Assembly (NCBI RefSeq): GCF_000381545.1 | Contig: NZ_KB906691.1 | Coordinates: 1-64,000, forward strand | DNA length: 64,000 nucleotides | DNA from: Rhodonellum psychrophilum GCM71 = DSM 17998 | Lineage (GTDB): Bacteria; Bacteroidota; Bacteroidia; Cytophagales; Cyclobacteriaceae | Direction: 5' to 3' | Shown: one piece after another, positions 35,828 to 45,179 of the stretch | Layout of the letters: the number at the start of each line of letters is the position of its first letter | Position numbering within the stretch: the first letter of the stretch is position 1 | Position numbers and translations under genes: made by a program | Notes under the pieces: generated by a model | Seen by the model: only the letters and a program-made list of their open reading frames with translations | What the model was told of the DNA's origin: nothing | The model's database searches: none

Positions 35828-37120
35828 CTATTCATCCACAAGCGTAAATACCATTTGCCTGAATTTCCAGGCGGTCTGATCACCACTGATGTTTTGGGTT
35901 TGCTTCAGCAAAATCCCGATCAATTGTTCCTCTGGATCAGCGAAGTACTGGGTGTTGAAATAACCTCCCCAATCGAAAGTGCCAGCACTACCGTTTCCAC
36001 CTTCAGCCATTCCTTTTTCGGTAAGAACGCCAAATGCCAATCCGTAATGTTTGTTTCCACCTCCCCAAAGGTCACCGACTTGGTTGGCCATCATGGTGTC
36101 AATGGTTTTTCGGCTCAAGATCCTCTTGCCGTTGAGTTCACCGCCATTCAAAAACATTTGCAGGAAATTGGCATAATCCAGAACGGTGCTCGACAAGCCG
36201 GCCCCTCCTGAGAAAAACCTTTTTGCCCCAGCAATGGGATAATTTGGATCATAGAAAGTGGTGGGAAACGAGGACCAATTCCCATCTTTTTTGGTGTGAA
36301 TGCTGACCAGTCTCGATGATTTTTCTTCAGGCAGGTAAAACCAGGTATCCTTCATTTCCAATGGATCAAAAATCCTCTCCCTTAAAAAATCATCATAAGG
36401 TTTTCCGGATATGATTTCTATCAAATAGCCCAGTACATCCAATCCCTCACTGTAAACATATTTCTCCCCAGGTTGATGGTGGAGGGGAAGTGCCGCCAAT
36501 TTTTTCGTGTTTTCTCCAATACTGATGTTTTCTGTGGTGTACAGATCCACAATACCAGCCTTTTGATAGATCATTTTCATTCTCTCGTCTGCGTCGATGA
36601 CACCATAACCCAAGCCAGACGTATGGGTCAAAAGATGTCTGATGGTGATTTCTTTGTTTGCAGGCGCAGCGATAAAGGTAGTGTCTGCATACCGGAATTT
36701 CTGAAGTACCATGGGGCTTTTGAATTCCGGTATGAATTTGGAAATCGGGTCGTCCAAACGGAACCTGCCTTCTTCCCATAGCATCATCACCGCGGTGGCG
36801 GTAATGGCTTTGGTCTGAGAGGCAATGCGGAAGATGGCGTCTTTTGGCATTGCTTTGTCATTCTCTACGGATGAAAAGCCCTTCGCCGCATGGTAAATGA
36901 TTTTTCCGTTTTTGGCGATCAATGCTACCAAGCCTGGAACTTCTTCGTTCTTGATCGCATCCTCTAGCATGGCATCCAGTTTCTTCAATCTATCCGGTGA
37001 AATCCCAACACTTTTGGGAGAAGCCGCTGTAAGGAGTGGGGAGCTTTTGATGGAAGGGGTTTGGGCAGATGCGAAGAAGCCGCAGCAGGAAAGTGCCAAT
37101 GCGATGGAGAATCTTTTCAT
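35828..37120 (-). CDS. secreted class C beta-lactamase-family serine hydrolase
   Basis: A 430-aa protein with a signal peptide (MKRFSIALALSCCGFFASA). SxxK is S101-Q-T-K104, followed by ITATAVMMLWEEGRF. The usual YxN motif appears as YSEG (about 218), so Asn is replaced by Glu. The C-terminal HxG-type region is near GGNGSAGTFDWGGYFNT. Many relatives are esterases or D-aminopeptidases rather than beta-lactamases. It converges on the CHAD gene. Confidence 0.85.
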   Translation of the reverse strand: MKRFSIALALSCCGFFASAQTPSIKSSPLLTAASPKSVGISPDRLKKLDAMLEDAIKNEEVPGLVALIAKNGKIIYHAAKGFSSVENDKAMPKDAIFRIASQTKAITATAVMMLWEEGRFRLDDPISKFIPEFKSPMVLQKFRYADTTFIAAPANKEITIRHLLTHTSGLGYGVIDADERMKMIYQKAGIVDLYTTENISIGENTKKLAALPLHHQPGEKYVYSEGLDVLGYLIEIISGKPYDDFLRERIFDPLEMKDTWFYLPEEKSSRLVSIHTKKDGNWSSFPTTFYDPNYPIAGAKRFFSGGAGLSSTVLDYANFLQMFLNGGELNGKRILSRKTIDTMMANQVGDLWGGGNKHYGLAFGVLTEKGMAEGGNGSAGTFDWGGYFNTQYFADPEEQLIGILLKQTQNISGDQTAWKFRQMVFTLVDE

Positions 37121-37355
37121 ATGGAGATGGCTGAGTACTTTTGTCGTATTTTTTTTGATTCAAAAATAATATTTTGATGGCAATTGTCAATTGGGGGTCT
37201 TATTTCCAACCCATTTTACTGAATTGACTCAGGAAATTTCTGGAATCTCAGGATTTATTTTCTTATCAATGAAGATAAATCATTATTCAATAAAAAGGGA
37301 AAATTTGTGGTTTTACTTGGGGAATAAAAATGAATCCGAATTGTCATCACAAAAA

Positions 37356-37383
37356 AAACAGCCGGTCAACTGACCGGCTGTTT
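37356..37383 (-). terminator. terminator of the Deg protease gene
   Basis: A 13-bp perfect stem built on AACAGCCGGTCA with a two-base loop (37356-37383), flanked by A and T runs. 37121-37355 has no supported gene. Confidence 0.8.
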
Positions 37384-37412
37384 CCTGCCTACATCTCAAA
37401 TTTTGAAAATCT

Positions 37413-38912
37413 TTATTCTAATATTACTTCGAAATAATATTCCTGTCCGTTTGGATAGCGCCCCAGGACCACGACTTCTTGTCCCTTATTGTTGTTGAGT
37501 ACGCTGATCAGGTCATCGGCACCAGTTATTTTGTATCTGCCATCCGCTCCGATTACCGAGGTGATGACGAATCCGGTTTTTGCACCTGACTTTTTCCAGG
37601 TTTCATTGTTCAGGGTGATGATGGTAGCACCGCCCTCCAATTTCAGACGTGTTTTCAAGCTTTGGTTTACGTCTTCAAAGGTGATCCCTGCAAATGTCGC
37701 TACCTTGGGCAATTCCTTTTTTACAATCTTGGTATCTCCGGAAAGGTTTTTCAGCAAAGCGTTGGCGGTAAATTCCTTTCCATTTCTAAGGTATTTTACT
37801 TCCACTTTGTCGCCAGGCCTTTTTCGGGCGACCATTTCCTGAAGTTTAGCGACGTTGAAAGTGGTAGTGCCATCTATTCCGACGATCACATCCCCTTTTT
37901 GAAGTCCTGCTTCTTTCCCGCCACTGCCTTCATTCACATCCATCACATAGACGCCTCTGGAAACACTGATTTTTTCGTTCAGGTATTCTTCCAATTCTGG
38001 ACTGATGTCTTGGATCTGTACACCCAACAAACCTCTTTGGACTGTTCCGAATTCCAATAAATCATCCATCACTTTTTTGACAATGGAACTTGGAATGGCA
38101 AAAGCATATCCGTTGAAAGTGCCGGTTCTGGAGGCGATGGCAGTATTGATACCGATCAGCTCTCCCGCCAAATTGACCAAGGCGCCTCCTGAATTGCCAG
38201 GATTGACCACTGCGTCCGTTTGAAGGAAGGACTCAATCTGTAAGTTATTGTCTGGGTTTCTTAAAATGCCAATGTTTCTGGCTTTTGCACTGATGATTCC
38301 CGCAGTGACTGTTGAGGTCAGGTCAAATGGATTTCCTACGGCAAGAACCCATTCGCCGATTCTTGTAATATCAGAATCTCCGAATTTGATGAAAGTGAGC
38401 CCTTTTGCCTCGATTTTCAACAAAGCCAAATCCGTTGTAGGATCGGTGCCAATGACTCTGGCTGTATAGCGGGTGTTGTCTTCCAAAGAAATGTCCACCT
38501 TCGTGGCATTTTGGATCACGTGGTTATTCGTCACAATGTAACCATCCTCAGAAATGATGACTCCCGAGCCTGAACTCATTCCTTCTCGGGATTGTGGCGA
38601 TCTTTCGGGAGAGGGAAACCCAAAGAATTCTTCAAATGGATCTCTTCCCCTTTGTGTTTCTTGGGTGACCGAAATGCTGCTTTTTACATGGACAACCGCC
38701 GGTGTTACCATTTCGGCAGAGGCCACAAAGTTGATTCCATCGGGAATGCTGAATTTGTCATCCGCAAGCCAATTGACCAAACTGGTATTTTGCTTGTCGG
38801 TGAAATTGGTGGCGGAGTTCTGCTTGGCCAGATAACTTGCCCCCGCCAAGGCAATCACACCCCCTATGAGAGAAGCCAAAATGATTCCCAAGAAAAACTG
38901 CTTATTATTCAT
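37413..38912 (-). CDS. Do/DegQ-family periplasmic serine protease
   Basis: A 499-aa trypsin-like HtrA protein. An N-terminal membrane segment (about 7-28) anchors or exports it. The catalytic triad is visible: His131 in TNNHVI, Asp161 in TDLALLKIE, Ser241 in NPGNSGGALV. A long Q-linker-like stretch (about 88-112) matches the family LA loop. One clear PDZ domain (about 300-395) contains GGKEAGLQKGDVIVGIDG, and a second, weaker PDZ-like domain ends the protein. It handles misfolded envelope proteins. Hsp20, another stress protein, is next upstream. Confidence 0.92.
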   Translation of the reverse strand: MNNKQFFLGIILASLIGGVIALAGASYLAKQNSATNFTDKQNTSLVNWLADDKFSIPDGINFVASAEMVTPAVVHVKSSISVTQETQRGRDPFEEFFGFPSPERSPQSREGMSSGSGVIISEDGYIVTNNHVIQNATKVDISLEDNTRYTARVIGTDPTTDLALLKIEAKGLTFIKFGDSDITRIGEWVLAVGNPFDLTSTVTAGIISAKARNIGILRNPDNNLQIESFLQTDAVVNPGNSGGALVNLAGELIGINTAIASRTGTFNGYAFAIPSSIVKKVMDDLLEFGTVQRGLLGVQIQDISPELEEYLNEKISVSRGVYVMDVNEGSGGKEAGLQKGDVIVGIDGTTTFNVAKLQEMVARKRPGDKVEVKYLRNGKEFTANALLKNLSGDTKIVKKELPKVATFAGITFEDVNQSLKTRLKLEGGATIITLNNETWKKSGAKTGFVITSVIGADGRYKITGADDLISVLNNNKGQEVVVLGRYPNGQEYYFEVILE

Positions 38913-39094
38913 CTCTAGATAAGTTTATGTTATTGGATGGTTCACGAAATTTACGAGTATTGGTTGACAATAATCAAGCATTAATTGATTGAAATTGACC
39001 TAAATTAACAACGTTTAACAAGGTCAGGTTTTTTGGCAACTTGGTTCGTACTTTTATAACAAAAAGAAGTGGTGTGGGTTTCCCCACGCATCAA

Positions 39095-39523
39095 TTAATT
39101 TACCGGAATGGTTGATTTATAGGTTGTTTTTTCAGCTTTCGGTATTTTGATTTTCAAAAGACCATCGGCATAAAGAGCCTCTATTTTGTCATGAAGGATG
39201 TCTTCCGGAAGTAAAAAGGATCTTTGGAACTGTCCATAGGGTGTTTCGATGCGGAGGAGATTTTTTTCACCGAGGTTTTCCTCCATTTTCCTTTCCCCTG
39301 AAATACTGAGTTTGCCTTCTGTGATTTCGATTTTGAAATCTGATTTTTTCACCCCTGGTACGCACACATTGATTTCAAACGCTTCTTTCCGCTCGGCAAT
39401 GTCTGCCTTGGGGATAAAGGTCTTCTGTTTTTTTTCTATCGATTCTTGAAACAGCCTATCCAAAAGGCTGCTGAATGTAGGGGGATTGCCCGCCACCATT
39501 TGATTGTAGTTTACCAGTTTCAT
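39095..39523 (-). CDS. Hsp20/alpha-crystallin small heat-shock protein
   Basis: A 142-aa protein with the alpha-crystallin domain at about 40-140. The strands are seen in FEINVCVPGVKKSDFKIE, GKLSISGERK, FQRSFLLPEDI and the final YADGLLKIKIPKAE. The ending IPVN is typical in the phylum. It holds unfolding proteins for other chaperones. It is transcribed in the same direction as the Deg protease, 182 bases away. Confidence 0.92.
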   Translation of the reverse strand: MKLVNYNQMVAGNPPTFSSLLDRLFQESIEKKQKTFIPKADIAERKEAFEINVCVPGVKKSDFKIEITEGKLSISGERKMEENLGEKNLLRIETPYGQFQRSFLLPEDILHDKIEALYADGLLKIKIPKAEKTTYKSTIPVN

Positions 39524-39748
39524 CGTATTGTTTTTTTAAATGATAAAATTAACCTGATGTTTCAACAATTGAAAATTCTATACCATCCTAGTAAGCAAGA
39601 CATTGAGGCAGAAAATAGCTGGTTAATTCTTTAAAAATAATGACGTATTGGCAGACTATTGGAGCAATTTTTGCCCATATTTGCGAAAGTTTTGGGTTGA
39701 ACTTCCTCTACTTGATCTATTGATATTCCTGTTTATTTCCAATTAAAA

Positions 39749-42271
39749 ATGATGAAGGTATCCTTCCTTTTCCGGAATTTATTCTTGTTCTCCTTATGGA
39801 TTGGCTCCCATGTGGCCTCCGCTCAGGACAATATTGATGTTTCTACTTCCTCGGACAGCATCTTGGTCAGTTCTGGTCAAAAACCAACGGACTCCATAGC
39901 ACAGCCGAAGGCTTCCGTGGAAAGCAGTATCCGCAAGAACCTTGAGTTTACCATCACTTTGAACAGGATCAACAATGAACTGGAAAAAGAACTGGATACA
40001 GTCGAGATCATGCAATCGATCCCCTTTTTCGAAAGGTTGGTCAATACAGTCAATGAAAGACTGGAGGTGCGGGGTTCAAAAGTGAACCTAAGGTACCTCT
40101 CCGCCCTGGAAAACTTCCTCGCAAGTATCAAAAACCAAGTTTTGGATCTGGAAAAGCCAATCACCAAAAGAGGGAATGAGCTCATCGCTATTCGGGATGA
40201 ATTGGATGCAGTCAAAAAGGATGATCTTTTTCAATACAGTCTTCGAGACTCTACCGTGCTTCCTGAATACCAATTGGCCATCACCCTACTCAAAAACAGG
40301 ATGGTCCGAACGGACAGTGTGCTGACCTCCCAGAGGTTGCTGGCCGCATCTTTCCAAAGCCGGATTTCTTCGATGACCATTAAAATAGAGGAATTGTCCA
40401 GCGTAATTGACTTTGAAACACGGAAACTGGAAAAAGAACTCTTCAATAAAGAAAACAATTATATCTGGGAGCCCAGGGAATTCACCAACGTTGAGAAATT
40501 GGGGGAGATTTTCAGGGATTCATTGCGCTTAAACGAGGTGATTTTTTCCAGATATTTCAAAAACCATATTCCGATAAGCCTGTTTTTGTTTGGGATTTCC
40601 CTTGCCCTATATGCTTGGATACGGTACAACCTCAAAAGAATCACACAGGAAAAGGATTTTTCGGCGATCATTCTGGAAAGAGTCAAATTTGTCAATTCCT
40701 TCCAGTTTTTGAGCGCCTTGATTTTTGTGTTGCCTTTGGCGCCGTTTTTCTATCCAAAGCCTCCGATTTCATTTGAAACAGTTATCTTGATTGCTTTGGT
40801 TTTGGTGACAAGCATTTTATTGAAAAAAGACAAGCCTTGGAAAGTGTACTGGAATTGGATCTTGTTCATTTTTGTTTTTCTTTTCTATACCGCCAGTAAT
40901 TTGTATTGGGAAATCGCTTTTCAAGAAAGATGGCACCTGTTGGCATTGAGTTTTATTGGTGTTTTTTTGGCAAACAGATTGGTGGTTTTGCAAAAGAAAA
41001 GTGAATTGAAATTACCCATTTACCTGAGTTATTTGGCTAAATTTTACATCGCCCTGCAAGTAGGATCCATCTTAGCCAATGTTTTTGGAAGATTCAGCTT
41101 GGCCAAAATGCTTGGAGTGGCTTCCACTATGAGTTTTGTGCAAGCGGTTAGCCTTTATATCTTTGTCACGGTCATCATGGAGATGATTTATCTTCAATTT
41201 GAAGTCAGTAAAAAACAGGGCAATGAATATACTTCCTATTGGGACTTTCAGGGAATCCAGGAAAGATTAAAAAAGGTTTTTTCGGGCTTGGCCTTTATTA
41301 TTTGGGGATATTATTTTTTGGATAATCTTTCCATTTTCAACTTTCTTCTGGGCGAAGCAAAATTATTCCTGACCACTCCATGGAGCCTGTTCAGCGGCAC
41401 CTTTACTTTCGGGAGTGTAGCCATCTTTTTCTTGGTGGTTTACCTGGCATCTATTTTGGCAAACAATATTGCCTACTTTGCCTCCATCAAAGACCAGCAA
41501 AAACCAAATCAAAGGGACAAAAGGCTGGGCTCATCCATCCTTCTGATCCGGTTGGGCGTGCTGTCTTTGGGTATGTTGATCGCCATTGGGGCATCTGGGA
41601 TCCCCATCGATAAGATCACCATCATTCTTGGTGCATTGTCCCTGGGAATTGGCTTTGGTCTTCAGACCATCGTCAATAATTTGGTTTCGGGAATCATCTT
41701 GGCCTTCGAAAGACCTATCCAAATCGGGGATGATATCGAAGTGGGTGGGAAATCAGGTAAGGTAAAAGATGTCGGTATCCGTTCCAGCAAATTGCAAGCC
41801 TACGACGGTTCGGAAATCATCATTCCCAATGGTGATCTTTTGTCCCAACACCTGATCAATTGGACCTTGTCGGACAAAAAGCGGAGGGTTGAATTGCTGA
41901 TTGGAGTGGGGTATGATTCCGACATGGAGCTGGTGCGGGATGTGCTCAGAAAACAGCTGGACCAAGAAGAAATCCTGAAAAAACCTGAACCAAGAGTCTA
42001 CCTTCAGACTTTCGGTGACAGTTCGGTGGATTTCAGAGTGCTTTTTTGGGTGGACAACTATGATCTTTGGATTGAGATCAGGAATCAAGTGATGTTTGGG
42101 ATTTTTAAAGCCTTCAAGGAACAGGGGATCGAAATTCCCTTTCCACAAAGAGACCTTCACCTCAAAAACCTGCCTGCAACGATTAGGGAAAATGTAAAGA
42201 CGATAAAAGAAATCGAGGAAGAAATACCGGAAGGACAGGGTGGAGGTACAAATGAAAAGACCGAAGAATAA
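39749..42271 (+). CDS. large MscS-family mechanosensitive channel
   Basis: An 840-aa protein with a signal peptide (ending ASAQ), a long periplasmic coiled-coil-rich domain (about 30-255), about nine membrane helices (255-620), and the MscS pore and beta domain. The pore helix region reads GLGIGFGLQTIVNNLVSGIIL (about 628-648), followed by the beta domain FERPIQIGDDIEVGG. The order is that of MscK/MscM-type large channels, which release solutes on hypo-osmotic shock. The charged tail (EEEIPEGQGGGTNEKTEE) is normal. Confidence 0.92.
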   Translation: MMKVSFLFRNLFLFSLWIGSHVASAQDNIDVSTSSDSILVSSGQKPTDSIAQPKASVESSIRKNLEFTITLNRINNELEKELDTVEIMQSIPFFERLVNTVNERLEVRGSKVNLRYLSALENFLASIKNQVLDLEKPITKRGNELIAIRDELDAVKKDDLFQYSLRDSTVLPEYQLAITLLKNRMVRTDSVLTSQRLLAASFQSRISSMTIKIEELSSVIDFETRKLEKELFNKENNYIWEPREFTNVEKLGEIFRDSLRLNEVIFSRYFKNHIPISLFLFGISLALYAWIRYNLKRITQEKDFSAIILERVKFVNSFQFLSALIFVLPLAPFFYPKPPISFETVILIALVLVTSILLKKDKPWKVYWNWILFIFVFLFYTASNLYWEIAFQERWHLLALSFIGVFLANRLVVLQKKSELKLPIYLSYLAKFYIALQVGSILANVFGRFSLAKMLGVASTMSFVQAVSLYIFVTVIMEMIYLQFEVSKKQGNEYTSYWDFQGIQERLKKVFSGLAFIIWGYYFLDNLSIFNFLLGEAKLFLTTPWSLFSGTFTFGSVAIFFLVVYLASILANNIAYFASIKDQQKPNQRDKRLGSSILLIRLGVLSLGMLIAIGASGIPIDKITIILGALSLGIGFGLQTIVNNLVSGIILAFERPIQIGDDIEVGGKSGKVKDVGIRSSKLQAYDGSEIIIPNGDLLSQHLINWTLSDKKRRVELLIGVGYDSDMELVRDVLRKQLDQEEILKKPEPRVYLQTFGDSSVDFRVLFWVDNYDLWIEIRNQVMFGIFKAFKEQGIEIPFPQRDLHLKNLPATIRENVKTIKEIEEEIPEGQGGGTNEKTEE

Positions 42272-42287
42272 AAATCCTTCGGTCTTT
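42256..42287. terminator. bidirectional terminator overlapping the channel stop codon
   Basis: AAAGACCGAAG (42256-42266) pairs exactly with CTTCGGTCTTT (42277-42287). The MscS stop (42269-42271) is in the loop. It separates the converging channel and RlmB genes. Confidence 0.8.
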
Positions 42288-42312
42288 AAAAAATACGCTT
42301 TAAATTTTATTT

Positions 42313-43089
42313 CTAAATTGATCTTTGTCTGATCGCTTCGTAGATCATGACTCCTGCGGCTACGGAGACGTTGAGACTTTCGATGTTTCCTGACAAAGGA
42401 ATCTTGACAAACTCGTCACTGATGCCCATCAATTCCGGAGAGATACCATCCTCCTCAGAGCCCATTACCAAGGCTGTAGGAATGGTGAAGTCTGCATCGT
42501 ACATTTTTCTTTCGGTCTTTTCGGTGACGCTGACCACGTTCAATCCCATTTTTTTCAACTCTTTGACGGTGTAATACAGGTTGGATACCCTACACACAGG
42601 AATGAAATTCAATGCCCCAGCTGAAGTTTTCACCGCATCGGAATTGATCTGTGCACTTCCTTTTTCAGGGATGACGATGGCGTGTACTCCGGCACAGTCA
42701 GCGGTCCTGGCGATAGCGCCAAAATTCCTCACATCTGTGATTCGATCCAAGATTAAGATCAAAGGTGCAACACCCTTGGAAAAACACTCCTCAATCACAT
42801 TGTCCAAGGAAGCATATTGAATGGCCGACATGTGGGCCACCACGCCTTGGTGATTCTTCCGCGTCACGCGGTTAAGCTTGGCTTCCGGAACCCTCACCAC
42901 GTGGATAGACTCCGATTTGGCCAAGGAAAGCAATTCCTTGATGAGTTCGTTGGTGAGGTCTTTGTTGACAAGGATTTTATCGATGTCTTTTTGGGCATGG
43001 ATGGCTTCCATCACTGCCCGGGTACCGAATATATAATCCTTTTCGTTTTCTTCTTTTTCTATCAGAAATCCATCTTTCCGCTTCTCCAT
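42313..43089 (-). CDS. rlmB: 23S rRNA 2'-O-methyltransferase RlmB (SpoU family)
   Basis: A 258-aa SpoU-class methyltransferase that methylates G2251 (E. coli numbering) of 23S rRNA. The start MEKRKDGFLIEKEE at 43087-43089 is preferred to a TTG at 43110. An N-terminal substrate-binding domain (IFGTRAVMEAI) precedes the knotted SPOUT domain: motif 1 DRITDVRNFGAIARTADCAG, motif 2 LVMGSEEDGIS, motif 3 PLSGNIESLNVSVAAGVMIYE. The assignment within SpoU is good but not absolute. The gene starts inside the end of the GWxTD gene (28-base overlap). Confidence 0.9.
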   Translation of the reverse strand: MEKRKDGFLIEKEENEKDYIFGTRAVMEAIHAQKDIDKILVNKDLTNELIKELLSLAKSESIHVVRVPEAKLNRVTRKNHQGVVAHMSAIQYASLDNVIEECFSKGVAPLILILDRITDVRNFGAIARTADCAGVHAIVIPEKGSAQINSDAVKTSAGALNFIPVCRVSNLYYTVKELKKMGLNVVSVTEKTERKMYDADFTIPTALVMGSEEDGISPELMGISDEFVKIPLSGNIESLNVSVAAGVMIYEAIRQRSI

Positions 43090-44312
43090 ACTGTGATATT
43101 TTTGAACCAAGCCGGTTGAAGGGCTCTGGATCTGTTGAGTGTGTAATAATTTGGTGTCAAAATATTTTTGACGCGTGTAAAGGTAAAGTTAATTTTTGAA
43201 TTTGAGTCCATGGAGCCATAACTCCATACTTCGTCATCGAGTCCAAACCGGACTTCATTGGGAGGCCCCATGACAATATAGACCATGCCGCGGTCGGTCT
43301 TCCAGCCTTCCTTGAAATCTGTAAACAAGATATTGGCAAATTCGACTTGTCTGAAATACTCTCGGATCAGGTCTTTGGAAGCCTCCTCGTTTTTGGTAAG
43401 ACCGATCCAGTATTGGTCCAAAGCAATTTTTTTGTCCGCCGCTTCCAAGAGGCTCTCATGCTCCTTTCGTGTGGAAATATAAACGACCATCTGGGTCATT
43501 TCCTCCCAATTGCCAACTCTTGGAAAGGATTCTGGTGCCGTTTTGATCATCAAGCCCTTGGTGGAGTTGGTGTCAGATTGGATGAAATAATAACCTTCTT
43601 TCTCAAAGGATCTTGGGGTATTGATCAAAAAATCCCCTTCATATTCCACTTCCACTTGTCGGGACACAGGTGGAGATTTGATTTCCATGGCAGGAAATGG
43701 CGCCTCGAATTTGGCGGGATAATAAAACCGGTTCAAGTTGATGACTGAATTGCTTTTGAACAAAAGAGCTTCATTTTGAACAAGAAAACTCTGGTCAAAG
43801 GGAATGTTGTTTCCATAATAGGCGCCAAAATCCGGATGTCCGAATATAAATGGACTGATAAGGTCAATGTGGTAGAAATATTCATCTCCCTGCCGCCTGT
43901 CGGAAACCTTCAGCAAGGCAATGGCGAATTCCTGTCCCATTGGGATTTCGACTTTTTTCTCGAAGAAAAAATGGTTTTGGGTGTCATACTTCAAATCCTC
44001 TTCGGTGAGCACCATCATTTTTTCGTCCGTTATAGCTTCCTGATAGGAGGAGACAACCGTGTAGGAAAATATGTAGTCGTCAAAATCCGGATTCTCTTCA
44101 ATTTTTTCAATGGGCATTTGGAGTAAAAAGGAGCGGTCGCTCTCTTGGATCGGAATGATTTTCAAAGAAAGCCTGGAATAACGGGAATACCGGAGGGCTT
44201 GGTTGACGGAGGCTAAATTTTGTTGGGAGTGGCTGTACTCGGGAATACCAATAAAAAGGATCAAAAGCCCAATGAACAGTTTAAATTTACTGGAGATGGA
44301 TGTTGTTGTCAT
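43062..44312 (-). CDS. GWxTD-domain secreted protein
   Basis: A 416-aa protein with a signal peptide (LFIGLLILFIGIPEYSHSQQ). Most of it is beta-rich and unassigned. The C-terminal GWxTD domain starts near residue 335: FKEGWKTDRGMVYIVMGPPNE, then EVWSYGS. The domain is common in Bacteroidota and its function is unknown. The stop lies inside the rlmB frame, so the two are co-transcribed and possibly translationally coupled. Confidence 0.85.
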   Translation of the reverse strand: MTTTSISSKFKLFIGLLILFIGIPEYSHSQQNLASVNQALRYSRYSRLSLKIIPIQESDRSFLLQMPIEKIEENPDFDDYIFSYTVVSSYQEAITDEKMMVLTEEDLKYDTQNHFFFEKKVEIPMGQEFAIALLKVSDRRQGDEYFYHIDLISPFIFGHPDFGAYYGNNIPFDQSFLVQNEALLFKSNSVINLNRFYYPAKFEAPFPAMEIKSPPVSRQVEVEYEGDFLINTPRSFEKEGYYFIQSDTNSTKGLMIKTAPESFPRVGNWEEMTQMVVYISTRKEHESLLEAADKKIALDQYWIGLTKNEEASKDLIREYFRQVEFANILFTDFKEGWKTDRGMVYIVMGPPNEVRFGLDDEVWSYGSMDSNSKINFTFTRVKNILTPNYYTLNRSRALQPAWFKNITVWRSGKMDF

Positions 44313-44331
44313 TTGATTTAAAAATTAACCT

Positions 44332-44339
44332 TATTTTTG
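44332..44339 (+). promoter_or_regulatory. candidate -7 element for the methyltransferase gene
   Basis: TATTTTTG fits TAnnTTTG and lies 22 bases before the ATG. A TTTG sits upstream at 44312-44315 with 16 bases between, three short of the usual 19. It is in a 48-base divergent gap. Confidence 0.45.
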
Positions 44340-44360
44340 CTCAAATTAATAAAATTTTAA

Positions 44361-45146
44361 ATGGGTACCTATACAACGGAGATTGCGTCTGATAAGTTGG
44401 TCAGCGACAATCCAATTCATCAGCGCCTTTTGAAAGCCTACATCGCCGCCAAACCACTGGTAGCGGGCAATTTGCTGGAAGTGGGCTGTGGGGAAGGCCG
44501 AGGAGTGGAAGTGCTTCTGGATGCAGTGGATAATTATTTGGGTATTGACAAAATCCAGGAAGTCATCGATTCCTTAAAAATCAAATTTCCCAAAGAAGCT
44601 TTTCAACAAGCTTTCATCCCTCCCTTTTCAGGTTTTGGAGACAATTCTTTTGATACTGTCGTGAGTTTTCAGGTTATCGAACACATCCAGAATGACAAAC
44701 TTTTTTTGGAAGAAATCCACAGGGTGTTGAAGCCAGGCGGAAAAGCCATCATCTCCACCCCAAATATTCGCCATACCCTCTCCCGTAATCCCTGGCATAT
44801 CAGGGAATACACAGGTCAGGAATTGACAACACTTTCTGAAGGGATTTTTGACAAAGTGGAATCCATGGGCATTGGTGGCAACCAAAAAGTTTGGGATTAC
44901 CATGCCGCCAACCGCATTTCTGTAAATAAGATCATGCGATTTGATATTTTCAATCTCCAGTACAGGCTGCCAGCTTCGGTTTTGAAAATGCCATTTGAGA
45001 TTCTGAACCGAATGAACCGCAACAAGCTCCACCAGCAACAAGGCAAATCTGTGGTGGAAATCAGCCATGAGGATTACCTGCTGGTCGACCATCCAGACAA
45101 AGGCCTCGACCTTTTCTATATAATGCATAAAAAAAGCCCGAAATAA
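44361..45146 (+). CDS. class I SAM-dependent methyltransferase
   Basis: A 261-aa enzyme. Motif I is LLEVGCGEGRGVEVLL (about 38-53), motif II region DNYLGIDKIQ, motif IV SFQVIEHIQND (about 103-113), then HRVLKPGGKAIIST. This Methyltransf_11 group includes enzymes for quinones, lipids and sugars, and the substrate cannot be told. The 3' end lies inside the terminator hairpin. Confidence 0.85.
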   Translation: MGTYTTEIASDKLVSDNPIHQRLLKAYIAAKPLVAGNLLEVGCGEGRGVEVLLDAVDNYLGIDKIQEVIDSLKIKFPKEAFQQAFIPPFSGFGDNSFDTVVSFQVIEHIQNDKLFLEEIHRVLKPGGKAIISTPNIRHTLSRNPWHIREYTGQELTTLSEGIFDKVESMGIGGNQKVWDYHAANRISVNKIMRFDIFNLQYRLPASVLKMPFEILNRMNRNKLHQQQGKSVVEISHEDYLLVDHPDKGLDLFYIMHKKSPK

Positions 45147-45169
45147 ATCCCGGGCTTTTTTTATGCATT
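45122..45169. terminator. 19-bp perfect bidirectional terminator inside a gene end
   Basis: Arms 45122-45140 and 45151-45169 are exact complements built on AAAAAAAGCCCG. It covers the last eight codons or so of the methyltransferase and serves both this gene and the convergent DUF2723 gene. Confidence 0.9.
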
Positions 45170-45179
45170 GTGTTTTTAT

